A DNA stretch of 64,000 nt, taken from assembly GCF_002259485.1 (NCBI RefSeq), contig NZ_NPGA01000014.1, positions 476,501-540,500 of the forward strand, read 5' to 3'. The position numbers were made by a program, and so were the translations under genes. How positions within the stretch are numbered: the first letter of the stretch is position 1; every line of letters starts with the position of its first letter. This stretch comes from Rhodococcus sp. 14-1411-2a. GTDB lineage: Bacteria; Actinomycetota; Actinomycetes; Mycobacteriales; Mycobacteriaceae. This document shows, one piece after another, positions 37,444 through 46,154 of the stretch. The notes below the pieces were generated by a model. It was not told the DNA's origin. It ran no database searches and was given only the letters and a program-made list of their open reading frames with translations.

Positions 37444-39756
37444 ATGTTGTGGACGCGCTTCCTGGGCCTCGGTGTTCTCGCAGTCGCGGCGTACGCGATA
37501 GCCCCCGCGGGTTTACCCCAGAGTGCGTTGTACGCAATCGTGCTCCTGGCCACAGTCGCTGCGTTCGTGTACCGATACCGTCGGGAACCCGGTCCGGACA
37601 AGCGGACCTGGAAGTACATGGCCGTCGGTGTCGGCTCCTGGGGCATCGGCGACGCGTTGGTGTCGATGGCGCAGGTCGGCGGCGGGCGTGTACCGACGTT
37701 CTCCTCGTCCGACGTCTTCTACCTGATCGGCTATCTGGTGATCGCCATCGGTTTCGCCCGAGCCGCCGACGAGAACGGGCTCGTGTTCGGGGTCGAGGAG
37801 CTCCTCGAATGTCTGGTGGTTGCAGTCGGCTTCGGACTCGCCACCTGGGTCTTCGTCATCTCAGACGGTTCGTCGTGGTCGTTTTCGTCGGCGCTGGAAC
37901 TGTGGCCGGCCACGGTCTACCTCACCGTCGACGCGTTTCTGCTGACGCTCGTCGGCAGTCTGTACCTGCTGACCCGGGCGACCACGGTGCCGTTCCTGGC
38001 AGCCGCGGCGGGAGTGGTGTTGCTCGTGGCTGCCGACTTCGCGTCCTATGCGGCGGTCGGCAGCCACGAGCTCTACCGTTCGACCCTCCTGAACACGCTG
38101 TGGCTGGCAGCCTACGTTTGTTTCGGGGTGATCGCCCTGCACATTCCGGAAAGAACGGTCTCGCGTGTGGACCGGTCCAGCCCGTTCAGATTCGGGCGCG
38201 TGAGATTTCTCGGACTCAGTGTCGCGGTCGCTGTGACGCCCTTCGTTATGGCTGTTCAGTTGGCCCGAGGGATACCCGTCGATCAGTGGGGTTGGGTGAT
38301 CGTGGCCTCGTCGGCCTTGGTCATCGCCCTCGTCGGGTGCCGCATGGCGTGCTTCCTGACCACGCTGCGCCTGCAGGCCGCAGTGCTCGAGGACGTGGCT
38401 CGCACGGACGCGGTCACGGGACTGGCCAGTCGACGGCTGCTCCGAGAGCGGTTGGACACGATGCTCGCCACGCGTGGTGAGTCGGACGTCTTCACACTCG
38501 TGGTGGACATCGATCGCTTCGCCCAGATCAACGAGACCTTCGGGTACAGCGTGGGAGACAGTGTGCTGCGCGAGATCGGTCACCGTCTGGTCGCATCGGT
38601 GCGATCCGATGACCTGGTGGGTCGGCTCGGTGGGGATCAGTTCGTCGTCGCCATGCGTCGGCGTCCCGCCCAGATCGACGTGTCGGATACCGCTGAGCGG
38701 CTCCAATTCGCAGTCAGCAGAACGATGTTCGTGCACGATATCAACGTTGCGCTCGACGCGGTCGTCGGAATCGCGTCGACCGAGGAGCCGGACGTCAGTC
38801 GAAGCGGCATCGAGAATCCGGAGGCCGGTCCGATCGACGGTGAGGCGATGCTTCAGCGCGCCCACGTGGCGTTGACGGCCGCGAAGGCCGGCCACACTCG
38901 AGTCGGCCGCTACGAACCCGACATGGATCGCGACCGCCACGATCAGATGCGGTTGCTGGGTGAACTCGACACAGCCATTCGTGACCACCAGCTTCGAGTG
39001 TTCTTTCAGCCGTGCCTGGATCTGGAATCCGGCAGCGTGGACCGCGTCGAGGCGTTGCTGCGGTGGCAGCACCCGCGTGAGGGCCTGATCGGACCCTCGA
39101 TGTTTCTGCCCGACGCCGAGCGCACCGGCATGTTGCCCGCCATCACCGCGCTCGTGCTGGACGAGGCGTTGGCGCAGTGCAGCGAATTGCGTCGACGCGG
39201 TGTCTATCTGTCTGTGTCGGTGAATCTTTCGGTGAGAAACCTACTCGACGAGACACTCACCGAGCAGGTCGCAGCAGCGCTGGCGAAATACGCGGTTCCC
39301 GCTCATGCCTTGGAATTCGAGGTCACCGAGACGACTGCGATGACCGATCCGGTGCGTTCGGTGAATGCGCTGACGTCTCTGCGTGGCCTCGGCGTCACCA
39401 TCGCGATCGACGACTACGGCACCGGCTACAGCTCGCTGGCCTATCTGCAGAGTCTGCCGGTGCAGACTCTCAAGATCGACCGCTCGTTCGTGTCGAAGAT
39501 GAACACCGACGACACCGACGCGTCGATCGTGCGCTCGACCATCGACCTGGCTCGAAGCCTCGGGGTGCGGGTCATGGCAGAGGGGGTCGAGGACGCGGGC
39601 ACACTGGATGCGCTTCGCGAACTCGGCTGCGACGGTGCCCAGGGCTACTTCCTGGGAAGACCGATGCCCGCTGAGTTCCTGGCCGATGCCGTGGCAAAAC
39701 TGGATTCGGAGATGCCGACGAAACTCGAGTGGAAGCTCGCGCGCCAACACATCTGA
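37444..39756 (+). CDS. Membrane GGDEF-EAL protein, probable c-di-GMP phosphodiesterase
   Basis: 770 residues. Eight to ten membrane helices fill residues 1-310. The GGDEF domain carries GGDQF (~residue 395) instead of GG(D/E)EF, so cyclase activity is doubtful. The EAL domain is canonical: VEALLRWQHP near 537, FEVTETTAM, IDDYGTGYSSLAYL, LKIDRSFV and AEGVED. Net c-di-GMP breakdown is likely. The 175-base gap upstream shows no obvious site. Confidence 0.92.
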   Translation: MLWTRFLGLGVLAVAAYAIAPAGLPQSALYAIVLLATVAAFVYRYRREPGPDKRTWKYMAVGVGSWGIGDALVSMAQVGGGRVPTFSSSDVFYLIGYLVIAIGFARAADENGLVFGVEELLECLVVAVGFGLATWVFVISDGSSWSFSSALELWPATVYLTVDAFLLTLVGSLYLLTRATTVPFLAAAAGVVLLVAADFASYAAVGSHELYRSTLLNTLWLAAYVCFGVIALHIPERTVSRVDRSSPFRFGRVRFLGLSVAVAVTPFVMAVQLARGIPVDQWGWVIVASSALVIALVGCRMACFLTTLRLQAAVLEDVARTDAVTGLASRRLLRERLDTMLATRGESDVFTLVVDIDRFAQINETFGYSVGDSVLREIGHRLVASVRSDDLVGRLGGDQFVVAMRRRPAQIDVSDTAERLQFAVSRTMFVHDINVALDAVVGIASTEEPDVSRSGIENPEAGPIDGEAMLQRAHVALTAAKAGHTRVGRYEPDMDRDRHDQMRLLGELDTAIRDHQLRVFFQPCLDLESGSVDRVEALLRWQHPREGLIGPSMFLPDAERTGMLPAITALVLDEALAQCSELRRRGVYLSVSVNLSVRNLLDETLTEQVAAALAKYAVPAHALEFEVTETTAMTDPVRSVNALTSLRGLGVTIAIDDYGTGYSSLAYLQSLPVQTLKIDRSFVSKMNTDDTDASIVRSTIDLARSLGVRVMAEGVEDAGTLDALRELGCDGAQGYFLGRPMPAEFLADAVAKLDSEMPTKLEWKLARQHI

Positions 39757-39762
39757 GCGGCT

Positions 39763-40074
39763 TCACGAAGAAGCAGGCACGTCCAATACGACCTCGAACT
39801 CGAGCAGCGACGCTCCGGACGACACCGGCTTCGGGGAACGGGCACCGGCATGAGCCTCCCGCGACGGTCCTGCCGACCACGCCTGGAACGACTCCTCGTT
39901 CTCCCACTGGGTGACGACGAAGTAGCGCGATTCGCCCTTGACCGGCCGCAGCAGTTGGAACCCGAGGAAGCCGGGGGAGCCGTCGACCGACCCGGCGCGC
40001 GCGGCGAATCGCTTCTCGAGTTCGGGGCCCGCGCCCTCGGGTACGTCGATCGCGTTGATCTTCACAATGGCCAT
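39763..40074 (-). CDS. mhuD: Mycobilin-type heme-degrading monooxygenase (MhuD)
   Basis: 103 residues, nearly collinear with M. tuberculosis MhuD (Rv3592). The three heme-pocket residues fall at the same numbers: Asn7 (VKINAI), Trp66 (FQAW) and His75 (EAHAGAR). It would open heme and release iron without carbon monoxide. It converges on the GGDEF-EAL gene with only six bases between stops. A generic antibiotic-biosynthesis monooxygenase is the alternative, less likely given these residues. Confidence 0.92.
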   Translation of the reverse strand: MAIVKINAIDVPEGAGPELEKRFAARAGSVDGSPGFLGFQLLRPVKGESRYFVVTQWENEESFQAWSAGPSREAHAGARSPKPVSSGASLLEFEVVLDVPASS

Positions 40075-40110
40075 GCTCGCGAGATTACTCCGCCGTTATG
40101 CTCGGCGGTG

Positions 40111-40848
40111 ATGCTCTACGACGAGGGTGGATCCGGCCGTTCGATTCTGCTGCTGCACGGGCTGATGGGCAGTGCTGCCACCTGGCGTAGGCAGGTTCCG
40201 TGGCTTCGAGAATTCGGGCACGTGCACACCTACGACGCACCGGGGCATCGTCGCCCTCCGCCGCCGGAGCCCACCACCGAGTACTTCGTGGCCGACCTGC
40301 TCGAGCATCTCGACCGGCTGGGTCCCAGCGTGCTGATCGGTCATTCGATGGGCGCACTGCACGGGTGGTGTGCAGCCGCGCAGCGACCCGACCTGGTGAC
40401 TGCGCTCGTGATCGAAGACATCGCCCCGGACTTTCGGGGCCGCACCGCAGACGACTGGGCCGCCATGATGCGGGCCTGGCCCCAGCCCTTTCCCGACGCC
40501 GACGCAGTACTCGCATTCTTCGGAGATGTTGCGGGACAATATTTTCTGGACTCTTTCGTTCGCAGCGAAGACGGCTGGCGATTGCACGGCGAGGTGGACT
40601 TCTTCGAGTCGATCTCGCAGGAATGGGGGACGCGGCATTTCTGGGACGAGTGGGAGGCCGTCACCGCTCCGGTGTTGCTGATCGAAGGTGAGCACACCAT
40701 CACCCCGGTCGGTCAGATGCGGCAGATGCACTCGGACAAGCCCGGATCGACTCACGTTCGGATCGAGAAGGCGGCCCACCTGATTCACGACGAGGCTCCC
40801 CAGCGGTATCGCACGGCGGTCGAGGTGTTCCTGCGCGCACTAAGATGA
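40111..40848 (+). CDS. Alpha/beta hydrolase (Rv3591c-like)
   Basis: 245 residues. LLLHGLMGSAATW (oxyanion region), nucleophile IGHSMGALHGW, acid VLLIEGEHT and His in EKAAHLIHD are present. Divergent from mhuD by 36 bases, a neighbour relation shared with M. tuberculosis. Substrate unknown. GTG 40108 is an alternative start. It overlaps the next hydrolase gene (ATGA). Confidence 0.9.
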   Translation: MLYDEGGSGRSILLLHGLMGSAATWRRQVPWLREFGHVHTYDAPGHRRPPPPEPTTEYFVADLLEHLDRLGPSVLIGHSMGALHGWCAAAQRPDLVTALVIEDIAPDFRGRTADDWAAMMRAWPQPFPDADAVLAFFGDVAGQYFLDSFVRSEDGWRLHGEVDFFESISQEWGTRHFWDEWEAVTAPVLLIEGEHTITPVGQMRQMHSDKPGSTHVRIEKAAHLIHDEAPQRYRTAVEVFLRALR

Positions 40849-41663
40849 TCCGAATGCCGCTCGCGAAGCTCAACGGAATCGACCTCAACTACGACGTCAC
40901 CGGCGACGGCCCGCTCGTGGTGTTGGTGATGGGCACCGGAAGCCCGGGACGAGTCTGGCGAACCCATCAGGTCCCGGTCCTGGTGAAGCAGGGGTACCGG
41001 GTCGTCACGTTCGACAATCGCGGAATCGCACCGTCTTCCGAGTGTGCGAGCGGGATGACACTCGACGACCTGGTCGCCGACACCGCTGCCCTCGTCGAGC
41101 ACCTCGGTGGCGGCGCAGCACGCGTCGTCGGCACCTCCATGGGTGCCCGCGTTACCCAGGAATTGGCCTTGGCCAGGCCGGATCTGGTGTCGCATGCAGT
41201 GATGATGGCCACGTTCGGCAAGACCACCACCTTTCGTGCGCAGATGTCGAAGGGCGAGAAGGACCTTCACGACGCCGGGGTCGAACTACCCGCGTCGTAC
41301 CGGGCTGCGATGACTGCAATGCAGAACTTCTCGCCCAAGACGCTGGCCGACGACAGTGCGATCGGTGATTGGCTGGCGATCCTCGAATACTCGGGCGGTA
41401 AGAAGACGGCGGGCATGCGAGCGCAGATCGGACTCGAAATGCGAGCGGGGACAGATCGATTGGCCGCATACCGGGCAATCAGGGCGAAATCTCTGGTGAT
41501 CGGATTCGCCGACGACCGCATGATCCCCGTGCAGCAGTGCCGCGACGTCGCCGACGCGATACCTGGTGCTCGATACGTCGAAATCGCCGATACCGGTCAT
41601 TTCGGCTACCTCGAACGCCCCGACGCAGTCAACGCGACTCTCGTCGAATTTCTCGCTCAGTAG
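40845..41663 (+). CDS. Alpha/beta hydrolase (BpoC-like)
   Basis: 272 residues. MGTGSPGRVWRTHQV, nucleophile VGTSMGARVTQ, acid FADDRMIP and His in ADTGHFGYLERP. The pattern resembles actinobacterial non-heme peroxidase-like hydrolases; actual function unknown. ATG 40854 is a second in-frame start. Coupled to the preceding hydrolase; its stop overlaps the MFS gene end by seven bases. Confidence 0.85.
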   Translation: MIRMPLAKLNGIDLNYDVTGDGPLVVLVMGTGSPGRVWRTHQVPVLVKQGYRVVTFDNRGIAPSSECASGMTLDDLVADTAALVEHLGGGAARVVGTSMGARVTQELALARPDLVSHAVMMATFGKTTTFRAQMSKGEKDLHDAGVELPASYRAAMTAMQNFSPKTLADDSAIGDWLAILEYSGGKKTAGMRAQIGLEMRAGTDRLAAYRAIRAKSLVIGFADDRMIPVQQCRDVADAIPGARYVEIADTGHFGYLERPDAVNATLVEFLAQ

Positions 41664-43021
41664 CGAACTTTCGATGACGGTGTGCGGAGGAAGACCACAG
41701 AGCACGCCGCAGTCAGCGCCATCGCCGCTGCCATCGCCGAGTAGGCGAATCGAAAGTCCGTGAGCCCGGCGACGATGGTGAGCAGTGCCAACCCCATCGC
41801 GCCACCGAACTGCTTGGACGTGTTCATCAATCCCGACGCGGCCCCGGCGTCGGAGTTCGTCACCCCGCTGGTCACCGCCGTGGCCAGCGGTGTGTTGAGC
41901 AGACCGCCGCCGAGTCCGATCAGAATCGCAGGTAGCCCTACTGCCGCGAAGTAGTCCTGCGAGTTCGAGGCCGCAGCGAGGCCGAGCAGGCCGGCGGCGG
42001 CCAGGGTCGCGCCGGTAGCGGCAACCAGGTGCGAGGGGCATCTGCGCATCAGACGCGGAGTGACGCCGATGCCGACCACCACGAGAGCGGTGGTCAGCGG
42101 CAAGAACCCCACCGCCGCCTGCAATGGGGAGAGCTGCAGGCGTTGTTGCATTTGATAGGTCAGGTACAACCAGATCGGTATCTGGAACACCGCACCGGTG
42201 AGCAGTGTCAGCAGATTTCCCGCGACCACGGTGCGATCGGCGAACAGCCGCAACGGGATCAGTGGTGCTGCCGATCGACGCAGTCGGAGTACGAATCCGA
42301 TCGATCCGGCCACGGCGAGAACGGCCGTCGACAGGGACAACGCTTGCGAGTCGCCGGCTCCGAGTCGGGTGACCGCCACGGTGGACGCGCCGAGGGCCGA
42401 TGCTCCGAAGGCCGCACCGATGATGTCGAGCCCGGGCCGATGCGCCTCGGTGCCCACTCGCCGAACGTCGAGGTATCGACGAGCCGATATCAGCAGGACG
42501 ATGCCGATGGGCAGGTTGATCAGCAGCACCGATCGCCACGAAACGTATTCGGTCAGCGCACCGCCCACGATGTTGCCGATTCCGCCGCCGGCAACGCTCA
42601 CTGCCGTCCACACCGCGACTGCACGTGTGCGCAAGGGTCCCTCGGCGTAGGTGACGGTCAGCAGAGTGAACGTCGCGGGTGAGACGACCGCTGCCGCCAG
42701 GCCTTGGACGACACGTGCGGCCATCAGCACCCATCCGGTCGGGGCCAGTCCGCCGACCACGCTGGCGGCGACGAACAGGGAAACGCCGAAGAGGAAAACC
42801 CCGCGGATACCCCGGGTGTCGGCTGCGCGGGCTCCGGCGAGCAGGGCCGCAGCGAACGCGACGGTGTAGCCGCTGGCGACCCACTGCACGTCTCGATCGT
42901 CGATGCTCAGTGCTCGGGCGATCTGGGGCAGAGCGATGTTGACGACCGAGGAGTCGAGCACCACCAGCAACTGGGCCAGGCACGCAACGGCCAGGACGCT
43001 CCACGAACGCTCCCGTGTCAT
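41657..43021 (-). CDS. MFS drug exporter, 14-helix DHA2 type
   Basis: 454 residues with multiple membrane helices. The early VVLDSSVVNIALPQI motif and the GxLxDxxG-like region (RAADTRGIRGVFLFG) are DHA2 (EmrB/QacA) features. Proton-driven export of drugs or metabolites is likely. Divergent from a TetR gene with two operator-like dyads between them. The very long upstream frame is rejected because it crosses these sites. Confidence 0.9.
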   Translation of the reverse strand: MTRERSWSVLAVACLAQLLVVLDSSVVNIALPQIARALSIDDRDVQWVASGYTVAFAAALLAGARAADTRGIRGVFLFGVSLFVAASVVGGLAPTGWVLMAARVVQGLAAAVVSPATFTLLTVTYAEGPLRTRAVAVWTAVSVAGGGIGNIVGGALTEYVSWRSVLLINLPIGIVLLISARRYLDVRRVGTEAHRPGLDIIGAAFGASALGASTVAVTRLGAGDSQALSLSTAVLAVAGSIGFVLRLRRSAAPLIPLRLFADRTVVAGNLLTLLTGAVFQIPIWLYLTYQMQQRLQLSPLQAAVGFLPLTTALVVVGIGVTPRLMRRCPSHLVAATGATLAAAGLLGLAAASNSQDYFAAVGLPAILIGLGGGLLNTPLATAVTSGVTNSDAGAASGLMNTSKQFGGAMGLALLTIVAGLTDFRFAYSAMAAAMALTAACSVVFLRTPSSKVRY

Positions 43022-43036
43022 GCTCGACTCCCTCGG

Positions 43037-43078
43037 TTGGTACAGGTGTATAACAATCGCTTGATACAGTTGTATCAA
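43037..43078. promoter_or_regulatory. Tandem TetR operators
   Basis: A perfect dyad TTGATAC-AGTT-GTATCAA lies at 43061-43078 and a near copy TTGGTAC-AGGT-GTATAAC at 43037-43054, with centres 24 bases apart. They sit between the divergent MFS and TetR genes and would repress both. Confidence 0.75.
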
Positions 43079-43099
43079 ACAGCGGAAGGTGGGCGGAAG

Positions 43100-43798
43100 A
43101 TGGCCGGCGGAGATCGACGAGAGCAGATTCTGGCGGCCGCAGAGCGGGTCGCGACCGTCGATGGGCTGGAGGCGCTGACGATGCGGAGCGCCGCCGCGGC
43201 AGCCGGGGTGTCGCTGCGTCTGGTTCAGTACTACTTCCACTCCAAGGCAGGGCTGCTCGACGCCGTTCTGACGCGCTTCTCCGAGCGCGGCTACGCGGAC
43301 TCTCGATCCCGGATCGATGCGATCGCCGACACGTCGGCAGCTCGACGCCTGCAGATGTTCGCCCGTTCGGTGTTGCCGACAGACGACGAGGGCCGGCGCT
43401 TCCATCGGCTGGGAGTGTCGTTCGCATCCCTGGCGATACGGGAACCTGACCTGGCTCAGACCGCGTATCGCGCCAATCTTGCTGTGTTGGAATCGGTTCT
43501 GGCCGGCATGATCGGCGACGCCGCAGCGGAGAGCGGCTCGGATCGGATCGACGCCGTCGCGGAAGCTCGACTACTCATGTCCGCGTTGCACGGTTTGGCA
43601 ACGATGACGATGGTCGGGCAGATCGACGAGATCGAGGCGGCCGATCTGGTGGACCGATTGCTGCTCGGCAGAACGTGGTTCGACGCAACAGTCGGAAGTC
43701 AGCCGTCCGAACCCTCACCTGCGAGGGCGAACAATCCCGACTCCGTCTGTTCGATCAAGCCGTCGGTCAGCAGTGAATCGAGAGCTCGGTCGCGTTGA
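43100..43798 (+). CDS. TetR-family regulator of the MFS exporter
   Basis: 232 residues. The HTH is at ~8-53: ILAAAERVATVDGLEALTMR and SLRLVQYYFHSK. The C-terminal ~35 residues, after RTWFDATVG, are low-complexity and are read through the opposite strand of mutY (100-base convergent overlap). A shorter protein ending near 43690 would be more usual, so a past frameshift or stop loss is possible. Confidence 0.87.
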   Translation: MAGGDRREQILAAAERVATVDGLEALTMRSAAAAAGVSLRLVQYYFHSKAGLLDAVLTRFSERGYADSRSRIDAIADTSAARRLQMFARSVLPTDDEGRRFHRLGVSFASLAIREPDLAQTAYRANLAVLESVLAGMIGDAAAESGSDRIDAVAEARLLMSALHGLATMTMVGQIDEIEAADLVDRLLLGRTWFDATVGSQPSEPSPARANNPDSVCSIKPSVSSESRARSR

Positions 43799-44631
43799 GT
43801 CGGGTCGGTGGGCCAGACGATGTCGAGTTGTGCCCGCTCGACGGGGCCGGTGCTCTCGCGCAGTACCGACATGAGTTTGCCTCGAACCTGACGATCCGTG
43901 CCTGCGAACTTCTGGACCTTCTTGGCCGGCCCGGTGTGCGCGGGCCTGCCGGCCTCGATCCAGGCGCACTCCGGGAGTGGGCACAGCAGGCAAGCCGGAT
44001 TCTTGGCCGTGCAGATCAGTGCCCCCAGTTCCATCAACGCCGCCGAGTAGCGGGCGGCCCGCGGGACGCTCTCCGGGAGCAGCTGCTCGACGTCGGCGAG
44101 ATCCCTTGTCGTGGATGGATTTCCAGGCTCGGCGTTGCCGTGCAACGCACGCGCGACGACGCGTCGAACATTGGTGTCGACCACCGGAACTCGCTGGCCG
44201 TAGGCGAAACACGCCACTGCGCGTGCGGTGTAGGCCCCGATGCCCGGCAGGCCCAACAGTGTTTCGACGTCTCCGGGCACCTCGTCGCCGTACTCCTCGG
44301 CGAGCATGCGGGAGCACTCGTGCAACCGCAATGCTCGACGCGGATAGCCCAACTTGCCCCACGCACGGAGCACCTCGGCCTGAGAGGACGCGGCCATCGC
44401 AGACGGCACCGGCCAACGCTGCACCCACTGCTCCCAGATGGGCGCGACCCGCACCACCGGCGTCTGCTGCAGCATGATCTCGCTTATCAGGATCTGCCAT
44501 GCGCTGACGCCGGGTCGTCGCCACGGCAGATCGCGTCCGTCGGTGTCGAACCACCCGAGCAGAGCGTCGGCATCGATCGGCAACTGGTCGCCCTTCTCGT
44601 CGTGTCTGTGATCGGTCCCAACAGTAGTCAA
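43699..44631 (-). CDS. mutY: A/G-specific adenine glycosylase MutY
   Basis: 310 residues. SEIMLQQTPVVRV carries the catalytic Glu; LPGIGAYTARAV is the hairpin motif and VVDTNVRR the Asp region. The iron-sulfur cysteines follow in CTAKNPACLLCPLPEC. It removes A opposite 8-oxo-G. The start is TTG 44631, the only plausible start before the domain begins; a longer frame extends far into the carbonic anhydrase gene and is rejected. Confidence 0.93.
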   Translation of the reverse strand: MTTVGTDHRHDEKGDQLPIDADALLGWFDTDGRDLPWRRPGVSAWQILISEIMLQQTPVVRVAPIWEQWVQRWPVPSAMAASSQAEVLRAWGKLGYPRRALRLHECSRMLAEEYGDEVPGDVETLLGLPGIGAYTARAVACFAYGQRVPVVDTNVRRVVARALHGNAEPGNPSTTRDLADVEQLLPESVPRAARYSAALMELGALICTAKNPACLLCPLPECAWIEAGRPAHTGPAKKVQKFAGTDRQVRGKLMSVLRESTGPVERAQLDIVWPTDPTQRDRALDSLLTDGLIEQTESGLFALAGEGSDG

Positions 44632-44673
44632 CCCGACTCGCCGGTAACTCGATCCACGTGCACAATGAGACTC

Positions 44674-45300
44674 ATGCCTGCTTCGAATCCGATCGCTGCC
44701 TGGAAGTCCCTCAAGGAAGGCAACCAACGGTTTGTCTCCGGAGAGGTCCTGCACCCGTCGCAGGGCATCGAGGATCGTGCCCGCCTCGAGAGTGCTCAGC
44801 ACCCCAGTGCCATCCTCTTCGGCTGCGCCGACTCGCGTGTTGCTGCCGAGATCATCTTCGACCAGGGCCTCGGCGACATGTTCGTCGTGCGTACCGCCGG
44901 TCACGTGGTGGACTCCGCGGTGCTCGGCTCCATCGAGTACGGCGTCGCTGTGCTGAACGCGCCGCTGATCGTGGTGCTCGGCCACGATCACTGCGGTGCA
45001 GTCAAGGCGACCGTCGACGCCCTCGAGAGTGGTGACGTGCCCGGTGGCTACATCCGCGACGTCGTCGAACGCGTCACCCCGTCGGTGCTCTCGGCCCGCC
45101 GCGACGGCTACCAGGCTGTCGACGAGTTCGAGGCACGCCACGTCGAGGAGACCGGCAATCTGCTGATGCAGCGGTCGCGGATCGTCGCCGAGAAGGTCGA
45201 AGCCGGGGAACTCGCGATCGTCGGCCTCACCTACCAGCTGTCGAAGGGTCATGCGCAGTTGCGTGAGGTCATCGGCGACATCGGCGAAATGCCCGCCTGA
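44674..45300 (+). CDS. canB: Beta-carbonic anhydrase
   Basis: 208 residues. Zinc ligands lie in FGCADSRVAAE (Cys, and the Asp-Arg pair) and LGHDHCGAV (His, Cys). It interconverts CO2 and bicarbonate. ATG 44674 gives MPASNPIAAW, matching the M. tuberculosis CanB start; ATG 44665 is three codons upstream. Next to mutY as in Rv3588c/Rv3589. Confidence 0.95.
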   Translation: MPASNPIAAWKSLKEGNQRFVSGEVLHPSQGIEDRARLESAQHPSAILFGCADSRVAAEIIFDQGLGDMFVVRTAGHVVDSAVLGSIEYGVAVLNAPLIVVLGHDHCGAVKATVDALESGDVPGGYIRDVVERVTPSVLSARRDGYQAVDEFEARHVEETGNLLMQRSRIVAEKVEAGELAIVGLTYQLSKGHAQLREVIGDIGEMPA

Positions 45301-45392
45301 ACCGACTCGAACCCCAACCTCGGTGAGGTCGCCGACGCGACACGCCGCGTGGGCTCAGGGATAGCGTGGCTCCGGCCGCATACGGTTGATTC

Positions 45393-46139
45393 GTGTTGGA
45401 ACCGACCGGGCCTTTGCCTCCCGAAATCTACTGGCGACGCCGCGCTCTCGCCATCGGTGCGGCCGTTGTCGTCCTCGGACTGATCGTGTGGTTCATCGCC
45501 TCGCTCAGTGGCGGTTCCGACGACACCGAGGCTGCTCCCGCGGGCGTCGTTGCGGCTCCGGCAACGACTTCGGCCCTGCCGTCACCCAGCTCGTCTGCCA
45601 CCGACGCCGATTCCGGCGGTTCGGGCGGCTCCGGCGACGGTGCGGGCGGATCCGGTGGCTCCGGTGGCTCCGGTGGAGCGACCGACTCCGCTGCCGGTGG
45701 CGGAGCGGCGGCAACCACCAGCGGCGCTCCGGCCCCGGTGATCTCCAACCAGTGCCCGGATCAATCGCTCGCAATCAAGGTGACGCCGGAGAAGGCCACG
45801 TACCGTCTGGGTGAAGAGCCCGTGTTCACCGTGGTCATCACCAACATCGGCTCCACCGAATGCCAGCGTGACGTCGGTGCCGGGTTGCAGCAGGCGCTCG
45901 TCTACACCCTCGACAACCAGCGCATCTGGTCCAACGTCGATTGCTTCCCCAATGCCGCGTCGGATCTGCGTACCTTCAAGCCCGGCGAGCAGGCCGGCTT
46001 CACCGTCAAGTGGTCCGGCACCAACTCGGTACCCGGCTGCGGCGAAGAGCGCATTCCCGTCGGCGTCGGTGCTTACCAGGCGATCGCCCAGCTCGGCGAG
46101 CTCAAGAGCGTGCCGGAGCCCTTCAACATCACCGGCTGA
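45393..46139 (+). CDS. Membrane-anchored secreted protein (Rv3587c-like)
   Basis: 248 residues. One helix at residues 18-39 anchors a ~75-residue Gly/Ser/Ala linker (SGGSGG repeats), then a compact domain with cysteines (SNQCPDQS, STECQRD, NVDCFPN, PGCGEE). It is likely an extracytoplasmic beta-sandwich with two disulfides. Function unknown; syntenic with Rv3587c. GTG 45393 start; TTG 45396 is possible. Confidence 0.8.
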   Translation: MLEPTGPLPPEIYWRRRALAIGAAVVVLGLIVWFIASLSGGSDDTEAAPAGVVAAPATTSALPSPSSSATDADSGGSGGSGDGAGGSGGSGGSGGATDSAAGGGAAATTSGAPAPVISNQCPDQSLAIKVTPEKATYRLGEEPVFTVVITNIGSTECQRDVGAGLQQALVYTLDNQRIWSNVDCFPNAASDLRTFKPGEQAGFTVKWSGTNSVPGCGEERIPVGVGAYQAIAQLGELKSVPEPFNITG

Positions 46140-46154
46140 GTACGGTCGGATCTC

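Noticed and set aside
41286..43427. 713-codon minus-strand frame around the MFS gene
   Set aside because: Arg/Ser-rich shadow; the exporter is read in another frame with clear membrane helices.
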